Assembly: GCF_014649715.1 (NCBI RefSeq)
Contig: NZ_BMTO01000004.1
Span: 415,687 to 479,686 of the forward strand
DNA length: 64,000 bases
Reading direction: 5' to 3'
DNA from: Streptomyces lateritius
Lineage (GTDB): Bacteria; Actinomycetota; Actinomycetes; Streptomycetales; Streptomycetaceae
Positions 53,099 to 63,090 of the stretch are shown here, one piece after another. The position numbers and the translations under genes were made by a program. Each line of letters starts with the position of its first letter. Position 1 is the stretch's first letter. The notes beneath the pieces were generated by a model that did not search any database, was not told the DNA's origin, and saw only the letters and a program-made list of their open reading frames with translations.

Positions 53099-55459
53099 TC
53101 AGTCACCCAGCCCGCGCACTCGCACCCGTACCGCCGTCCCCACCTCCTCGCTCCCCTCGTCCGTGACGCGGTCCACGACCACCCGCCCGTCCACCAGACG
53201 CGTCGCGTACCGCTCGATCTCGCCCGGACGCCACCCGTCCCCGGTGTCCCGCACGACCAGCCCTCCACCGGTCCGTCCCGCCGCCGGAGCCCACACCTCC
53301 AGTTCCGGCTCCCCGTCCTCGCCCCGCACCGGGATCACCGCACCCGCCCGTGCGAGCACCGGGATACGGGACGGCGGCGCGTCGAGCAGCACCTGCCCAG
53401 GACCCTCGTACGCCCGGCCCGTCGCCGTGTCGTACCACCGCCCCCGCGGCAGCCGCACCGCCCGCCGGTCGGCCCCCCGCGTGAGGACCGGCGCCACCAG
53501 CAGCGCGTCGCCCAGCAGGAACGCGTCCCCGCAGTCCCGCAGCGCCCGGTCCTCCGGCGACCCCCACCACACCGGGCGTACGTACGGCGCCCCGGTCAGC
53601 CGGGCGAGCTGCGCGAGCGTGACGAAGTACGGCCGCATCCGTTCCCGCTCGGCAAGCGCCACGCGCGCGTGCTCCAGGACCTCGGGACCGAACTCCCACG
53701 GCTCGCGGCGCCCCGCGTCGATCGCCGCGTGCGTACGGAACAGCGGTAGCCACGCCCCCAGCTGGAACCAGCGCAGGAACAGCTCCGGCGACGGGCTGCC
53801 GTCGAAACCGCCCACGTCCGGCCCCGAGTACGGCACGCCGCACAGCCCGAGCCCCAGGACCAGCGCCAGAGACGCCCGCAGCCCCGGCCAGCCGGTCGAC
53901 ACCCCACCGGACCAGGTCCCGCCGTACCGCTGCATCCCCGCCCATCCGGAGCGCGAGAAGAGGAACGGCCGTTCCGCCGGCCGCAGCCGGCGCAGCCCCT
54001 CGTACCCGGCCCGGGCCATCATCAGCCCGTACACGTTGTGCGCCTCGCGGTGGTCGCCGCCCCGGCCCTCCAGCGCGTGCCGCGACGACCGGGGCAGCGT
54101 CCGGTCACCGAAGGGGGCGAAGGACACCGGCTCGTTCATGTCGTGCCAGATGCCCGAGAAGCCCTGCGCGAGCCGCTCCTCGTACAGCCCGCCCCACCAC
54201 GTCCGTACCGCGGGATCGGTGAAGTCCGGGTAGGCGCACTCGCCCGGCCGGACCACGCCGTGGACCTCGTCCCCGCGACCGTCCCGCACGAAGGCACCGA
54301 TCGCGCGCCCTCCGTCGTACACCGGATTCCCCGGCTCCGCCTTCACCGCGGGGTCCACGACCGAGACCAGCCGTACGCCCCTCTCCCGCAGCTCGGCCGC
54401 GAGACCCGGAAGATCCGGGAAGTGCTCACGGTCCCCCGTGAAGACCCGGTGCGCGTCGGAGTGGTCGACGTCCAGGTGCAGCACGGACAGCGGAAGGCCG
54501 CGATCGCGGTAGCCGTCCACCACCCGCCGTACCTCGCGCTCGCTGCCGAACCCCCACCGCGCGTGCTGCGGCCCCAACGCCCACGACGGCGGCAGCGCGG
54601 GTGCCCCGGTGAGGGCGGCCCAGCCGTGCAGCACCCGAGCCGGCGTACCGACCACGACCCAGCAACGCAGCGGCCCGCCGCCCATCCGGACCTCGCAGGT
54701 GCCCGGCCGGTCGTGCCCGGAGCCCGCGCCCTCCTCACCTTCGGCGAGCGTGACCCGCCCGTCCCAGGAGTTGTCGTGGAACGCCAGATGCGTCCCCGCG
54801 TCCGAGACGACGAACTGCACCGGCATGGTGATGTGGAGCGGATCGTCGCCGGGGGAGAAGCTGCCGTGGGGATCGGTGTTCCACAGCCGGTACGAGCCGT
54901 CCCGCAGCCGCGGCCCCGACGCCCGCCCGCCGAGCCCGAAGAAGCGCGCGTCGGCGGGCACCTCGCTGCGTTGCACCCACCGCGCGGGGCCGCCGGCGAC
55001 CGGCTCCCACCAGCGCGGCGGCAGATCCCGCCGCAGTACCAGGCCCCCCGGCGTACGGACCTCCACAGCCCCGTGGCGGGAGATCGCGACCGTCACCCGC
55101 TCCGACACCACCCGCCATCCCCCGTCCGTGTCCGGCTCCAGCCTGGCCCGCGGGTCCGGCTCCGGCGGCTCACCGGCCAGGGCGTACGACGGAAGGGGCT
55201 CGGCCCCGTCCCAGCCCCAGAAGACCGTGCCCCCCGCCGACACGCTGATCCGCAGCTCGGAGCGGGCGAAGCGCACGATCCCCCCGCCCGCGAGCGGCTC
55301 CGCCTCGCCGACCGGCCCCGGCACCCGCGCCCGCTCCTCGCCCCTCGGCGGCAGCCCCCACGCATCCGTCCGCCGCTGCCGCCAGGCCGCGCGCACCGTC
55401 CGCAACCCCTGCACCGATCCGAACACCCTCACCGAACGCACCAGCTCACGACCGTCCAT
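53099..55459 (-). CDS. Glycoside hydrolase family 31 (alpha-glucosidase/xylosidase-like)
   Basis: 786 residues. N-terminal beta-sandwich, TIM barrel with LPLSVLHLDVDHSDAHRVF, nucleophile D440 in SGIWHDMNEP, and VPYSGPDVGGFDGSPSPELF. WAGMQRYGGTWSGGVSTGW carries the acid/base region. C-terminal beta domains follow. No signal peptide, so it is cytoplasmic. ATG 55459 has AGGGTG upstream; GTG 55468 is an alternative. Cuts alpha-linked glucose or xylose from oligosaccharides; specificity undetermined. Confidence 0.9.
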   Translation of the reverse strand: MDGRELVRSVRVFGSVQGLRTVRAAWRQRRTDAWGLPPRGEERARVPGPVGEAEPLAGGGIVRFARSELRISVSAGGTVFWGWDGAEPLPSYALAGEPPEPDPRARLEPDTDGGWRVVSERVTVAISRHGAVEVRTPGGLVLRRDLPPRWWEPVAGGPARWVQRSEVPADARFFGLGGRASGPRLRDGSYRLWNTDPHGSFSPGDDPLHITMPVQFVVSDAGTHLAFHDNSWDGRVTLAEGEEGAGSGHDRPGTCEVRMGGGPLRCWVVVGTPARVLHGWAALTGAPALPPSWALGPQHARWGFGSEREVRRVVDGYRDRGLPLSVLHLDVDHSDAHRVFTGDREHFPDLPGLAAELRERGVRLVSVVDPAVKAEPGNPVYDGGRAIGAFVRDGRGDEVHGVVRPGECAYPDFTDPAVRTWWGGLYEERLAQGFSGIWHDMNEPVSFAPFGDRTLPRSSRHALEGRGGDHREAHNVYGLMMARAGYEGLRRLRPAERPFLFSRSGWAGMQRYGGTWSGGVSTGWPGLRASLALVLGLGLCGVPYSGPDVGGFDGSPSPELFLRWFQLGAWLPLFRTHAAIDAGRREPWEFGPEVLEHARVALAERERMRPYFVTLAQLARLTGAPYVRPVWWGSPEDRALRDCGDAFLLGDALLVAPVLTRGADRRAVRLPRGRWYDTATGRAYEGPGQVLLDAPPSRIPVLARAGAVIPVRGEDGEPELEVWAPAAGRTGGGLVVRDTGDGWRPGEIERYATRLVDGRVVVDRVTDEGSEEVGTAVRVRVRGLGD

Positions 55460-55674
55460 GCCGTTCACCCTGCCAGCCCTCGGGGCGCGAGCGAGGTCCG
55501 TTCAACTGCCGTTCACCCGTGGTGGGAGCACATGTTCAGCTCCCCGACCATGGGCGGGGAACCCTGGTGCGAAAGCCGCTCCCATGGCATCGTCCCTGTC
55601 AGCCGCGTCACGCGCACACCCCAGCACGTGCGCGCGACACACGCAGACCCCCGCGTACGCCCAGGAGCCGCACC

Positions 55675-57645
55675 ATGACATCAGCGCACACCGAGCCGCT
55701 CTGGCAGCCCGACGAGGAACGCGTCGCCGCCGCGGCGGTCACCCGCTTCCAGTCCTGGGCCGCCGAGCGCCACGGAGCCCCGGCCGAGGGCGGATACCCG
55801 GCCCTGCACCGCTGGTCGGTCGAGGAGCTGGAGTCCTTCTGGCAGGCCGTCACCGAATGGTTCGACATCCGCTTCTCCACCCCCTACGAGCGCGTCCTCG
55901 GCGACCGCTCGATGCCGGGCGCCCAGTGGTTCCCGGGAGCCACCCTCAACTACGCCGAGCACGCCCTGCGCGCCGCGGTCGAGCGGCCCCACGACACCGC
56001 CCTCCTTCATGTGGACGAGACACATGAGCCCCGGCCGATCACCTGGGCCGAGCTGCGCCGTCAGGTCGGTTCGCTCGCGGCCGAGCTGCGCAGCCTCGGC
56101 GTCCGGCCCGGCGACCGCGTCAGCGGCTATCTGCCGAACATCCCCGAGGCCGTCACCGCCCTCCTCGCGACCGCCGCCGTCGGCGCCGTCTGGACCTCCT
56201 GCGCGCCGGACTTCGGCGCGCGCAGCGTCCTCGACCGCTTCCAGCAGGTCGAGCCGGTGGTCCTGTTCGCCGTGGACGGTTACCGCTACGGAGGCAAGGA
56301 GCACGACCGCCGCGACACCGTCGCCGAGCTGCGCGCCGAACTCCCGACCCTGCGGGCCGTCGTCCACATCCCGCTGCTCGGCACGGAGCCTCCCGAGGGA
56401 GCGCTCGCCTGGGCGGACCTCACCTCGGCGGACGTGGCACCGGTCTTCGAGCAGGTCGACTTCTCCCACCCGCTCTGGGTCCTGTACTCCTCGGGCACGA
56501 CGGGCCTGCCGAAGGCGATCGTGCAGTCCCAGGGCGGCATCCTCGTCGAGCACTTCAAGCAGCTCGGCCTGCACTGCGACCTGGGTTCCGAGGATGTGTT
56601 CTTCTGGTACACCTCCACCGGCTGGATGATGTGGAACTTCCTCGTCTCCGGTCTGCTCACCGGTACCACGGTCGTCCTCTACGACGGCAGCCCGGGCCAC
56701 CCGGACACCGCCGCCCAGTGGCGGATCGCCGAACGCACCCGCGCCACGCTGTACGGCACCTCCGCCGCGTACGTCATGGCCTGTGCGAAGGCGGACGTCC
56801 ATCCGGCGCGGGACTTCGACCTCTCGGCGATCGGGTGCGTGGCGACCACGGGCTCCCCGCTGCCCCCCGACGGCTTCCGCTGGCTCCACGACGAGGTCCG
56901 TGAGGACCTGTGGATCGCCTCGGTGAGCGGCGGCACGGACGTCTGCTCCTGTTTCGCGGGCGCGGTCCCCACCCTCCCCGTCCACATCGGTGAACTCCAG
57001 GCGGCGGGCCTCGGCACCGACCTCCAGTCCTGGGACTCGTCGGGCAAGCCTCTGACCGGCGAAGTCGGCGAACTGGTGGTCACCAACCCGATGCCGTCGA
57101 TGCCGATCTATTTCTGGAACGACCCCGACGGCAGCCGCTACCGTGACAGTTACTTCGAGATGTTCCCCGGCGTGTGGCGGCACGGCGACTGGATCACGAT
57201 CACCGACCACGGCTCGGTGGTCATCCACGGCCGCTCCGACTCCACCCTGAACCGCCAGGGCGTCCGGATGGGCAGCGCCGACATCTACGAGGCCGTCGAG
57301 CGGCTCCCGGAGGTCCGCGAGTCCCTCGTGATCGGCCTGGAGGAGCCCGATGGCGGCTACTGGATGCCGCTCTTCGTCCACCTCGCGGAGGGGGCGACGC
57401 TCGACGAGGAGCTGATCAACCTCATCAAGCGGACCATCCGCAGCGAACTCTCCCCGCGCCACGTCCCGGACGACATCATCGAGGTCCCCGGCGTCCCCCA
57501 CACCCTCACGGGCAAGCGCATCGAGGTCCCGGTCAAGCGCCTCCTCCAGGGCACCCCGCTCTCCAAGGCCGTCAACCCGGGCTCGGTCGACAACCTCGAC
57601 CTGCTCCACTTCTACGAGAACCTCGCCCGCACCAGGCGCGCGTGA
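55675..57645 (+). CDS. Acetoacetate-CoA ligase (acetoacetyl-CoA synthetase)
   Basis: 656 residues, the length of AacS. Adenylate-forming motif YSSGTTGLPKA at residues 271-281, FFWYTSTGWMMWNFLVSGLL, SVSGGTDVCSCFAG, GDWITITDHG, and the A10 lysine in TGKRIEVPVK. ATG 55675 has CAGGAGCC upstream. Activates acetoacetate, a ketone body, for polyhydroxybutyrate, amino acid or polyketide metabolism. Ends just before a strong terminator. Confidence 0.93.
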   Translation: MTSAHTEPLWQPDEERVAAAAVTRFQSWAAERHGAPAEGGYPALHRWSVEELESFWQAVTEWFDIRFSTPYERVLGDRSMPGAQWFPGATLNYAEHALRAAVERPHDTALLHVDETHEPRPITWAELRRQVGSLAAELRSLGVRPGDRVSGYLPNIPEAVTALLATAAVGAVWTSCAPDFGARSVLDRFQQVEPVVLFAVDGYRYGGKEHDRRDTVAELRAELPTLRAVVHIPLLGTEPPEGALAWADLTSADVAPVFEQVDFSHPLWVLYSSGTTGLPKAIVQSQGGILVEHFKQLGLHCDLGSEDVFFWYTSTGWMMWNFLVSGLLTGTTVVLYDGSPGHPDTAAQWRIAERTRATLYGTSAAYVMACAKADVHPARDFDLSAIGCVATTGSPLPPDGFRWLHDEVREDLWIASVSGGTDVCSCFAGAVPTLPVHIGELQAAGLGTDLQSWDSSGKPLTGEVGELVVTNPMPSMPIYFWNDPDGSRYRDSYFEMFPGVWRHGDWITITDHGSVVIHGRSDSTLNRQGVRMGSADIYEAVERLPEVRESLVIGLEEPDGGYWMPLFVHLAEGATLDEELINLIKRTIRSELSPRHVPDDIIEVPGVPHTLTGKRIEVPVKRLLQGTPLSKAVNPGSVDNLDLLHFYENLARTRRA

Positions 57646-57650
57646 CCACG

Positions 57651-57687
57651 ACCGGGGCCCCGCGGCCACCGCCCGCGGGGCCCCGGT
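57651..57687. terminator. Bidirectional terminator after acetoacetate-CoA ligase
   Basis: Perfect 15-bp stem (57651-57665 with 57673-57687) and a 7-base loop between convergent genes. Confidence 0.85.
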
Positions 57688-57724
57688 GAGAGGGACGCGT
57701 CCCCCTCCCAGGCACCTCCCTACG

Positions 57725-59047
57725 TCACCCCCCGTACGTCGCCTGCGACTCGCCCAGCACCTCCGCGAAGTCGGCCGCCAGGCGTCCGGCCGCCTCCACG
57801 CCCAGCGCCGCCGTCGTGATGCGCACCGCCGTCGGCGCCGCGATGCGGAAACGCGCCCCGGCCGCGACCCACCAGCCGCGCGTCCGCAGCCCGTTGACCA
57901 CCGCCGACTCGTCCCGCACCGGCACCCACACATTGAGCCCGCTCGACCCGACGGCGTCGATCCCGTGCCGCGCCAGGCCGTCGAGCAGCGCCGCGCGACG
58001 CACCGTGTACGCCGCCTCGCCCGCCGCCACCAGGGCCGCCACCGACGGATCGCGCAGCAGCCCGGCCGCCGTCTCCTGCAGAACATGACTGACCCAGCCG
58101 GACGTCATGAGCATCCGCCCGTCGTGGCGGGCCAGCGTCACCGCGTCGCCCGCGAGCCCCGCCCACCGCAGGTCGACCCCGAGGTGCTTGGACCCGGTCC
58201 GTACCTGGGCCCACCGCTCGAGCTCGCCCGTCGCCGCCAGCGTGTGGGCCGGCGCGCCGGCGATGTCCGCGTTGTGGTCGTCCTCGACGACCAGGACCGC
58301 GGGGAACTCCCCGAGCACCGCCACCAGTTCGTCCCGCCGCGCCCGGGTGAACCAGGCGCCTGTGGGGCACTGGCCGCGAGGACTGCACACCACCGCCCGT
58401 ACGCCGGCCCGCAGCGCGGTCCGCAGGGCCTCGGGCACGAGCCCCTCCCCGTCCACGGCGACCGGCACCATCCGCAGGCCCAGGGCCGGGACCAGGTCGA
58501 GCAGGTGGTGGAAGCCGGGGTCCTCGACCGCCACCGCGTCTCCCGGCCGCAGTTCCGTCGACAGCAGCCGCGCGACGCAGTCCAGGGCGCCGTGCGCGAA
58601 GGTCACATGCTCCGACGGCACCCCGTCCCGCTCGAACCAGGCGCGGGTCAGCTCCTCCAGGGCCCCGAGCCGAGGCGCCGCACGGTGGGATCCGTACACA
58701 GGCCGGACAGGGGCGGGCGGCCGCAACTCGGGAAGGAACGCCGGGTCCGGATGACCGCCCGCCAGGTCCACCAGACCGGCCGGTACCCGCGGCGGCCGGC
58801 GCGACGCCACCGAAGGTGCCTCGGCGACGACGGTCCCGCCCCGTCCGCGCGTCACCACGAGTCCCCGCTGACGCAGCTCCTTGTACGCGGTGGCGACCGT
58901 TCCCGGGCTGACGCCCAGCTCGTCCGCGAGCCGCCGTACCGGAGGCAGCGCGTCCCCCGGTGCGAGCCCGCCCTCGGTAACCGCCCGCTCGACGGACGCG
59001 GCAATTCCCTTGGCCGTCGTGCCTTCAATCGAATATTGTGCTGCCAC
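57725..59047 (-). CDS. MocR-type PLP-dependent transcriptional regulator
   Basis: 440 residues: GntR winged helix (LPPVRRLADELGVSPGTVAT, AYKELRQRGLVV) fused to an aminotransferase domain with the PLP lysine in VRTGSKHLGVDLRWAGLAGD and the SPRGQCPTGAW block. GTG 59047. Divergent from an MFS transporter with a shared palindrome upstream, so it probably controls that transporter. The second MocR in the window. Confidence 0.9.
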   Translation of the reverse strand: MAAQYSIEGTTAKGIAASVERAVTEGGLAPGDALPPVRRLADELGVSPGTVATAYKELRQRGLVVTRGRGGTVVAEAPSVASRRPPRVPAGLVDLAGGHPDPAFLPELRPPAPVRPVYGSHRAAPRLGALEELTRAWFERDGVPSEHVTFAHGALDCVARLLSTELRPGDAVAVEDPGFHHLLDLVPALGLRMVPVAVDGEGLVPEALRTALRAGVRAVVCSPRGQCPTGAWFTRARRDELVAVLGEFPAVLVVEDDHNADIAGAPAHTLAATGELERWAQVRTGSKHLGVDLRWAGLAGDAVTLARHDGRMLMTSGWVSHVLQETAAGLLRDPSVAALVAAGEAAYTVRRAALLDGLARHGIDAVGSSGLNVWVPVRDESAVVNGLRTRGWWVAAGARFRIAAPTAVRITTAALGVEAAGRLAADFAEVLGESQATYGG

Positions 59048-59058
59048 GTACCGAAGTC

Positions 59059-59070
59059 TGTATCAATACA
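59059..59070. promoter_or_regulatory. Palindrome TGTATCAATACA in the MocR/MFS divergent region
   Basis: Arms TGTAT and ATACA around a 2-base centre, 12 bases before the MocR start and 23 before the MFS start. AT-rich against a GC-rich background. Likely the MocR operator. Confidence 0.5.
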
Positions 59071-59092
59071 AAATCGCTGTCAAGGGGGACGA

Positions 59093-60355
59093 GTGAGCCG
59101 CTCACCGCTGAAGAACCGCATCCCCGGAGGGGTGAACGGCCGCCGCATGCTCGTCATCGGCTTCATCGACAAATGCGGCACCGGCCTCTGGGCCACCTCG
59201 ATCGCCCTCTACTTCACCTACGTCACCGGACTCGGCATCGCGCAGGTGGGCCTGCTCGTCGGCATGTCCGGCGGCGTCGGCATCGCCGGCGCTCCCCTCG
59301 CCGGACGCCTCGCCGACCGCTTCCCCGTCACCCGCCTCCTCATCGGCGCCCAACTCCTGCGCGCCGCCGCCCTCCTCGCCCTTCTCACCACCGACAGCTA
59401 CCCGCTGCTCGTCCTCTATTCGGCGGTGGGAGCCGTCCCCGACCGCGCCACCGGCGTCCTCACCAAGCTCTACGCCGCCCGCGTCGCCGGACCGCAACGC
59501 GTCCGCTACCAGGCCATCAACCGCACCGTCTCCAACCTCGGCTGGGCGTTCGGCGGACTCGGCGCAGCGGCCGCCCTCTCCGTCGCCACCACCACCGCCT
59601 ACCAACTCCTGCTGATCGGCAACGTCCTCTCGTACGTCCTGATGGCCCTCCTCACCCTGCGCTGTGCCGAACCCGCCGCGCCCTCCCGGATCGCGGCCGA
59701 CTCCACCACCCCCGCCCCCAGCACCAAGCCCACCAGCCCCTGGCGCGACCGCACCTACCTGCTCTTCACCGCCACGGAGGCCGCACTCGGCCTCCACGAC
59801 ACGATCCTCCAGGTCGCCCTGCCGCTCTGGATCGTCCACGCCACCGACGCCCCGGTCGGCCTCGCCCCGATGCTCCTGGTCCTCAACAGCGTCCTCGTCG
59901 TCCTCTTCCAGGTACCGCTCGCGCGCTTCGGCGCCACCACCGACGCCGCCCGACGGCTCCTCCTCCCGCTCGCCTGCCTCTTCGTCGCCGGCACCCTCGC
60001 CCTCACCGCCTCGGCCCTCGCCGGACGTGGCCTCGCCATCGCCGCCCTCATCACCGCGGCCGTCGTCCTCACCTTCGCCGAGATGATCCACACCACCGCC
60101 TCCTGGGAACTCTCCCTCGCCCTCGCCCCCGACGACGCCCAAGGCGCCTACCTCGGCGTCCACGGCCTCGCCGCCGCGAGCCAGCGCTTCGCCGGCCCCC
60201 TCCTGCTCACCGCCGTCATCAGCGCGGGCCCCCTCGCCTGGCCCCTCCTCGGTGCCGGCCTCGTCGCCACCTGTGCGGGCCAGCACCGCCTCGTCCGCCG
60301 ACGCCCCGGCACACCCTCACTGTCAGTGGCGCCGACTACGGTGAGTGAGCACTGA
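59093..60355 (+). CDS. MFS transporter (drug-efflux-like)
   Basis: 420 residues, 12 spanning segments. Motif A-like APLAGRLADRFPVTRLLIG and a conserved GVLTKLYAARV region. GTG 59093 has AAGGGGG upstream. The divergent MocR is its probable regulator. Substrate unknown. Confidence 0.88.
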   Translation: MSRSPLKNRIPGGVNGRRMLVIGFIDKCGTGLWATSIALYFTYVTGLGIAQVGLLVGMSGGVGIAGAPLAGRLADRFPVTRLLIGAQLLRAAALLALLTTDSYPLLVLYSAVGAVPDRATGVLTKLYAARVAGPQRVRYQAINRTVSNLGWAFGGLGAAAALSVATTTAYQLLLIGNVLSYVLMALLTLRCAEPAAPSRIAADSTTPAPSTKPTSPWRDRTYLLFTATEAALGLHDTILQVALPLWIVHATDAPVGLAPMLLVLNSVLVVLFQVPLARFGATTDAARRLLLPLACLFVAGTLALTASALAGRGLAIAALITAAVVLTFAEMIHTTASWELSLALAPDDAQGAYLGVHGLAAASQRFAGPLLLTAVISAGPLAWPLLGAGLVATCAGQHRLVRRRPGTPSLSVAPTTVSEH

Positions 60356-60377
60356 TCGACAGACCTCAGGGGGAGAC

Positions 60378-61274
60378 ATGACCCGGCCCGCCACCACCCC
60401 GTCCCTGCGCCGCGCCCTGCGCCGCGAAGTCCCCAGCACCGTCGGACTCCTCGCCGACGCACACGACTTCACCGCCATGCGCCGGTACGCCACCTTCCCC
60501 TTCGACGACCACCCGGTCTACCTCCGCCAGGTGGAAGCCCTGCTCAAAACCCTCTCCACCCAGGGCGGCCACACCACCGTCACCCTCTTCGACCCCGAGG
60601 AGTACGCGCAGTACTGCGAGGACACCGGCATCGACCCCGACCACCCCGCCAGCCGCAGCCGCTATACCGCCGAACTGGCCGCCGAGGGACCCCGCGTCAC
60701 CTACACCGGTCAGCCGATGACCGACCTCGTCCCCACCCTCGTCGACACCGCGGCCCGCCGCGCCACCCGGGAGTACGCCACGACGCTCCTCACCGACACC
60801 GGCGACTGCGCCGCCTGCGGACAGGACATCGGCCGGGCCGCCTTCGACCAGGCCTCCCGCCTGCTCATGCGACTCCTCGACGCTGCGGGGCCCGGCACCC
60901 ACCACCTCGTCTGCAGCGTCCCCGCCGCCGACGAACAACTCCTCGCCGCCCTCCAGACCACTCGCGACGACGAGCGGCCCCTCACCCTCGACCCCGACCG
61001 AGGCGCCGAGTTCGTCACGGTCCTCGCCGTCGGCATCGCCCTCGAAAGCCCCGGGGGAGTGGTCCTGCGCACCATGAACCCGGGCGCCCGCGACCGCCTT
61101 CACGGCTGGCGCCTCACCCGGGGCGACCTGATCCCCCTCACCGAGGCCGAGGTCTTCAGCGCCTACTGCACCGACGCCCACACCGGAGAGCCCCTCTCCC
61201 CGGAACCCCACGTCGAGTACCGCGCCGGCTTCGCCCTCGCCCCCGAAGACAACGACTGGCCCACCCACCCCTGA
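60378..61274 (+). CDS. Actinobacterial hypothetical protein
   Basis: 298 residues from ATG 60378, preceded by GGGGGAG. Sequence ALRREVPSTVGLLADAHDFT, then HTTVTLFDPEEYAQYCEDTG, DCAACGQD (CxxC, possibly metal), and TVLAVGIALESPGGVVLRTM. No enzyme motif recognised. It lies 22 bases after the MFS gene on the same strand and may be co-transcribed with it. Confidence 0.7.
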   Translation: MTRPATTPSLRRALRREVPSTVGLLADAHDFTAMRRYATFPFDDHPVYLRQVEALLKTLSTQGGHTTVTLFDPEEYAQYCEDTGIDPDHPASRSRYTAELAAEGPRVTYTGQPMTDLVPTLVDTAARRATREYATTLLTDTGDCAACGQDIGRAAFDQASRLLMRLLDAAGPGTHHLVCSVPAADEQLLAALQTTRDDERPLTLDPDRGAEFVTVLAVGIALESPGGVVLRTMNPGARDRLHGWRLTRGDLIPLTEAEVFSAYCTDAHTGEPLSPEPHVEYRAGFALAPEDNDWPTHP

Positions 61275-61279
61275 CGCGA

Positions 61280-61317
61280 AAGGGGCTTCCCGCCACCGAC
61301 GTGACGGGAAGCCCCTT
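61280..61317. terminator. Bidirectional terminator before ptsI
   Basis: Perfect 13-bp stem (AAGGGGCTTCCCG with CGGGAAGCCCCTT) around 12 bases, ending in TCC-rich sequence, between convergent genes. Confidence 0.8.
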
Positions 61318-61337
61318 CCTCTACGACCTGCCCGGCA

Positions 61338-63008
61338 TCACTCCCCGGACAGCACCGCCTGCGCGGCCACACGGGCCTCCTCGGCCGTGTCCGCCGCACG
61401 CGCGGCAGCGGCGGCCCGCTCGCACTGCGCCAGTGTGTACTTCGCGAGCGTCGCCCGCACATACGGAATCGACGCGGCACCCATCGACAGAGAGGTGACA
61501 CCCAGCCCCGTCAGCACACAGGCCAGCAGCGGATCCGAGGCGGCCTCACCACAGACACCACAGCTCTTGCCCTCGGCCTTGGCCGCCTCGGCGGACATCG
61601 CCACCAGGTCGAGCAGCGCCGGCTGCCACGGATCCTGCAGGCGCGACACCGCGCCCACCTGACGGTCGGCGGCGAAGGTGTACTGCGCCAGGTCGTTCGT
61701 GCCCAGCGAAAGGAACTCCACCTCCTGCAGGATCGAACGCGCCCGCAGAGCGGCGGAGGGGATCTCCACCATCGCACCGAACTTCGCCCGAAGCCCCGCC
61801 TCACGGCACGCGTCGGCGAAGGCCTTCGCGTCCGTACGGTCGGCCACCATCGGCGCCATGACCTCCAGGTACACCGGCAGACCCTCGACGGCCTTCGCCA
61901 GCGCCGTCAGCTGCGTCCGCAGCACCTCCGGGTGGTCGAGCAGCGTCCGCAGACCCCGCACACCCAGCGCCGGGTTCGGCTCGTCCGCCGGGGTCAGGAA
62001 GTCGAGCGGCTTGTCCGCACCGGCGTCCAGCACCCGCACGACCACACGACCCTCGGGGAACGCCTCGAGGACCTGGCGGTACGCCTCGACCTGCTTCTCC
62101 TCGGAGGGAGCCTTCTCGCTGTCGTCCAGGAAGAGGAACTCCGTACGGAACAGACCGACACCCTCGGCCCCCGCCGCCACCGCGGCAGGCACATCCGCCG
62201 GACCACCGACATTGGCGAGCAGCGGCACCTTGTGCCCGTCCGAGGTCGCCCCCGGACCGCTGGACGCGGCGAGAGCGGCCCTGCGCTCGGCGGCGGCCGC
62301 CGTCAGCTGGGCCTTCTTCTCCTCGCTCGGGTCGACGAAGATCTCCCCGGTGGAACCGTCCACCGCGATGACCGTGCCCTCGGCGATCTCACCCGCCCCG
62401 GGCAGCGCGACCACGGCCGGTACGCCAAGGGCTCGCGCGAGGATCGCGCTGTGGCTGGTCGGCCCGCCCTCCTCGGTCACGAAGCCCAGCACGAGCGCCG
62501 GGTCGAGCAGCGCCGTGTCGGCGGGAGCGAGATCCCGCGCGATCAGTACGTACGGCTCGTCGCTGTCCGGCACACCGGGCATCGGCACGCCCAGCAGTCG
62601 CGCGACGATACGGTTCCGCACATCGTCGAGGTCGGCGACGCGGCCGGCCATGTACTCACCCGCACCCGCGAGCAGCTCCCGGTAGTGCGAGAACGCGTCG
62701 TAGACACCGCGCTCGGCCGTGCTGCCGACCGCGATCCGGCGGTCGACGTCGGCGATGAGCTCGGGGTCCTGCGCGATCATCGCCTGGGCCTCGAGCACGT
62801 GCTGCGCCTCGCCGCCGGCCAGATTGCCGCGCGCGATCAGGTCGGCGGCCACGGCTTCCACGGCCTGACGGGCGCGCCCCTGTTCGCGCTCCGCCTCCTC
62901 GGCGGGAATCTGCTTGGCCGGCGGCTCGAGCACCGCCGTACCCATATGCCGTACCTCGCCGATCGCCACTCCGTGGCTGACGCCGACGCCTCGCAGCGTT
63001 GTCTCCAT
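61338..63008 (-). CDS. ptsI: Phosphoenolpyruvate-protein phosphotransferase EI (PtsI)
   Basis: 556 residues. The PTS entry enzyme that takes phosphate from PEP and passes it to HPr. H186 in GGPTSHSAILARALGVPAV is the phospho-site; the PEP-binding barrel has GVGLFRTEFLFLD, VRVLDAGADKPLDF and the Cys of SCGVCGEAASDP. ATG 63008. It follows crr by 82 bases and is probably co-transcribed with it. HPr is not in the window. Confidence 0.97.
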   Translation of the reverse strand: METTLRGVGVSHGVAIGEVRHMGTAVLEPPAKQIPAEEAEREQGRARQAVEAVAADLIARGNLAGGEAQHVLEAQAMIAQDPELIADVDRRIAVGSTAERGVYDAFSHYRELLAGAGEYMAGRVADLDDVRNRIVARLLGVPMPGVPDSDEPYVLIARDLAPADTALLDPALVLGFVTEEGGPTSHSAILARALGVPAVVALPGAGEIAEGTVIAVDGSTGEIFVDPSEEKKAQLTAAAAERRAALAASSGPGATSDGHKVPLLANVGGPADVPAAVAAGAEGVGLFRTEFLFLDDSEKAPSEEKQVEAYRQVLEAFPEGRVVVRVLDAGADKPLDFLTPADEPNPALGVRGLRTLLDHPEVLRTQLTALAKAVEGLPVYLEVMAPMVADRTDAKAFADACREAGLRAKFGAMVEIPSAALRARSILQEVEFLSLGTNDLAQYTFAADRQVGAVSRLQDPWQPALLDLVAMSAEAAKAEGKSCGVCGEAASDPLLACVLTGLGVTSLSMGAASIPYVRATLAKYTLAQCERAAAAARAADTAEEARVAAQAVLSGE

Positions 63009-63090
63009 CTCACCCGTCTCCGATAGTGCGGCGGCACGCGCCGTCGCGTTGAATGTCGAACTCGCGGTCGTCACGAGGACGAGGGCGGCG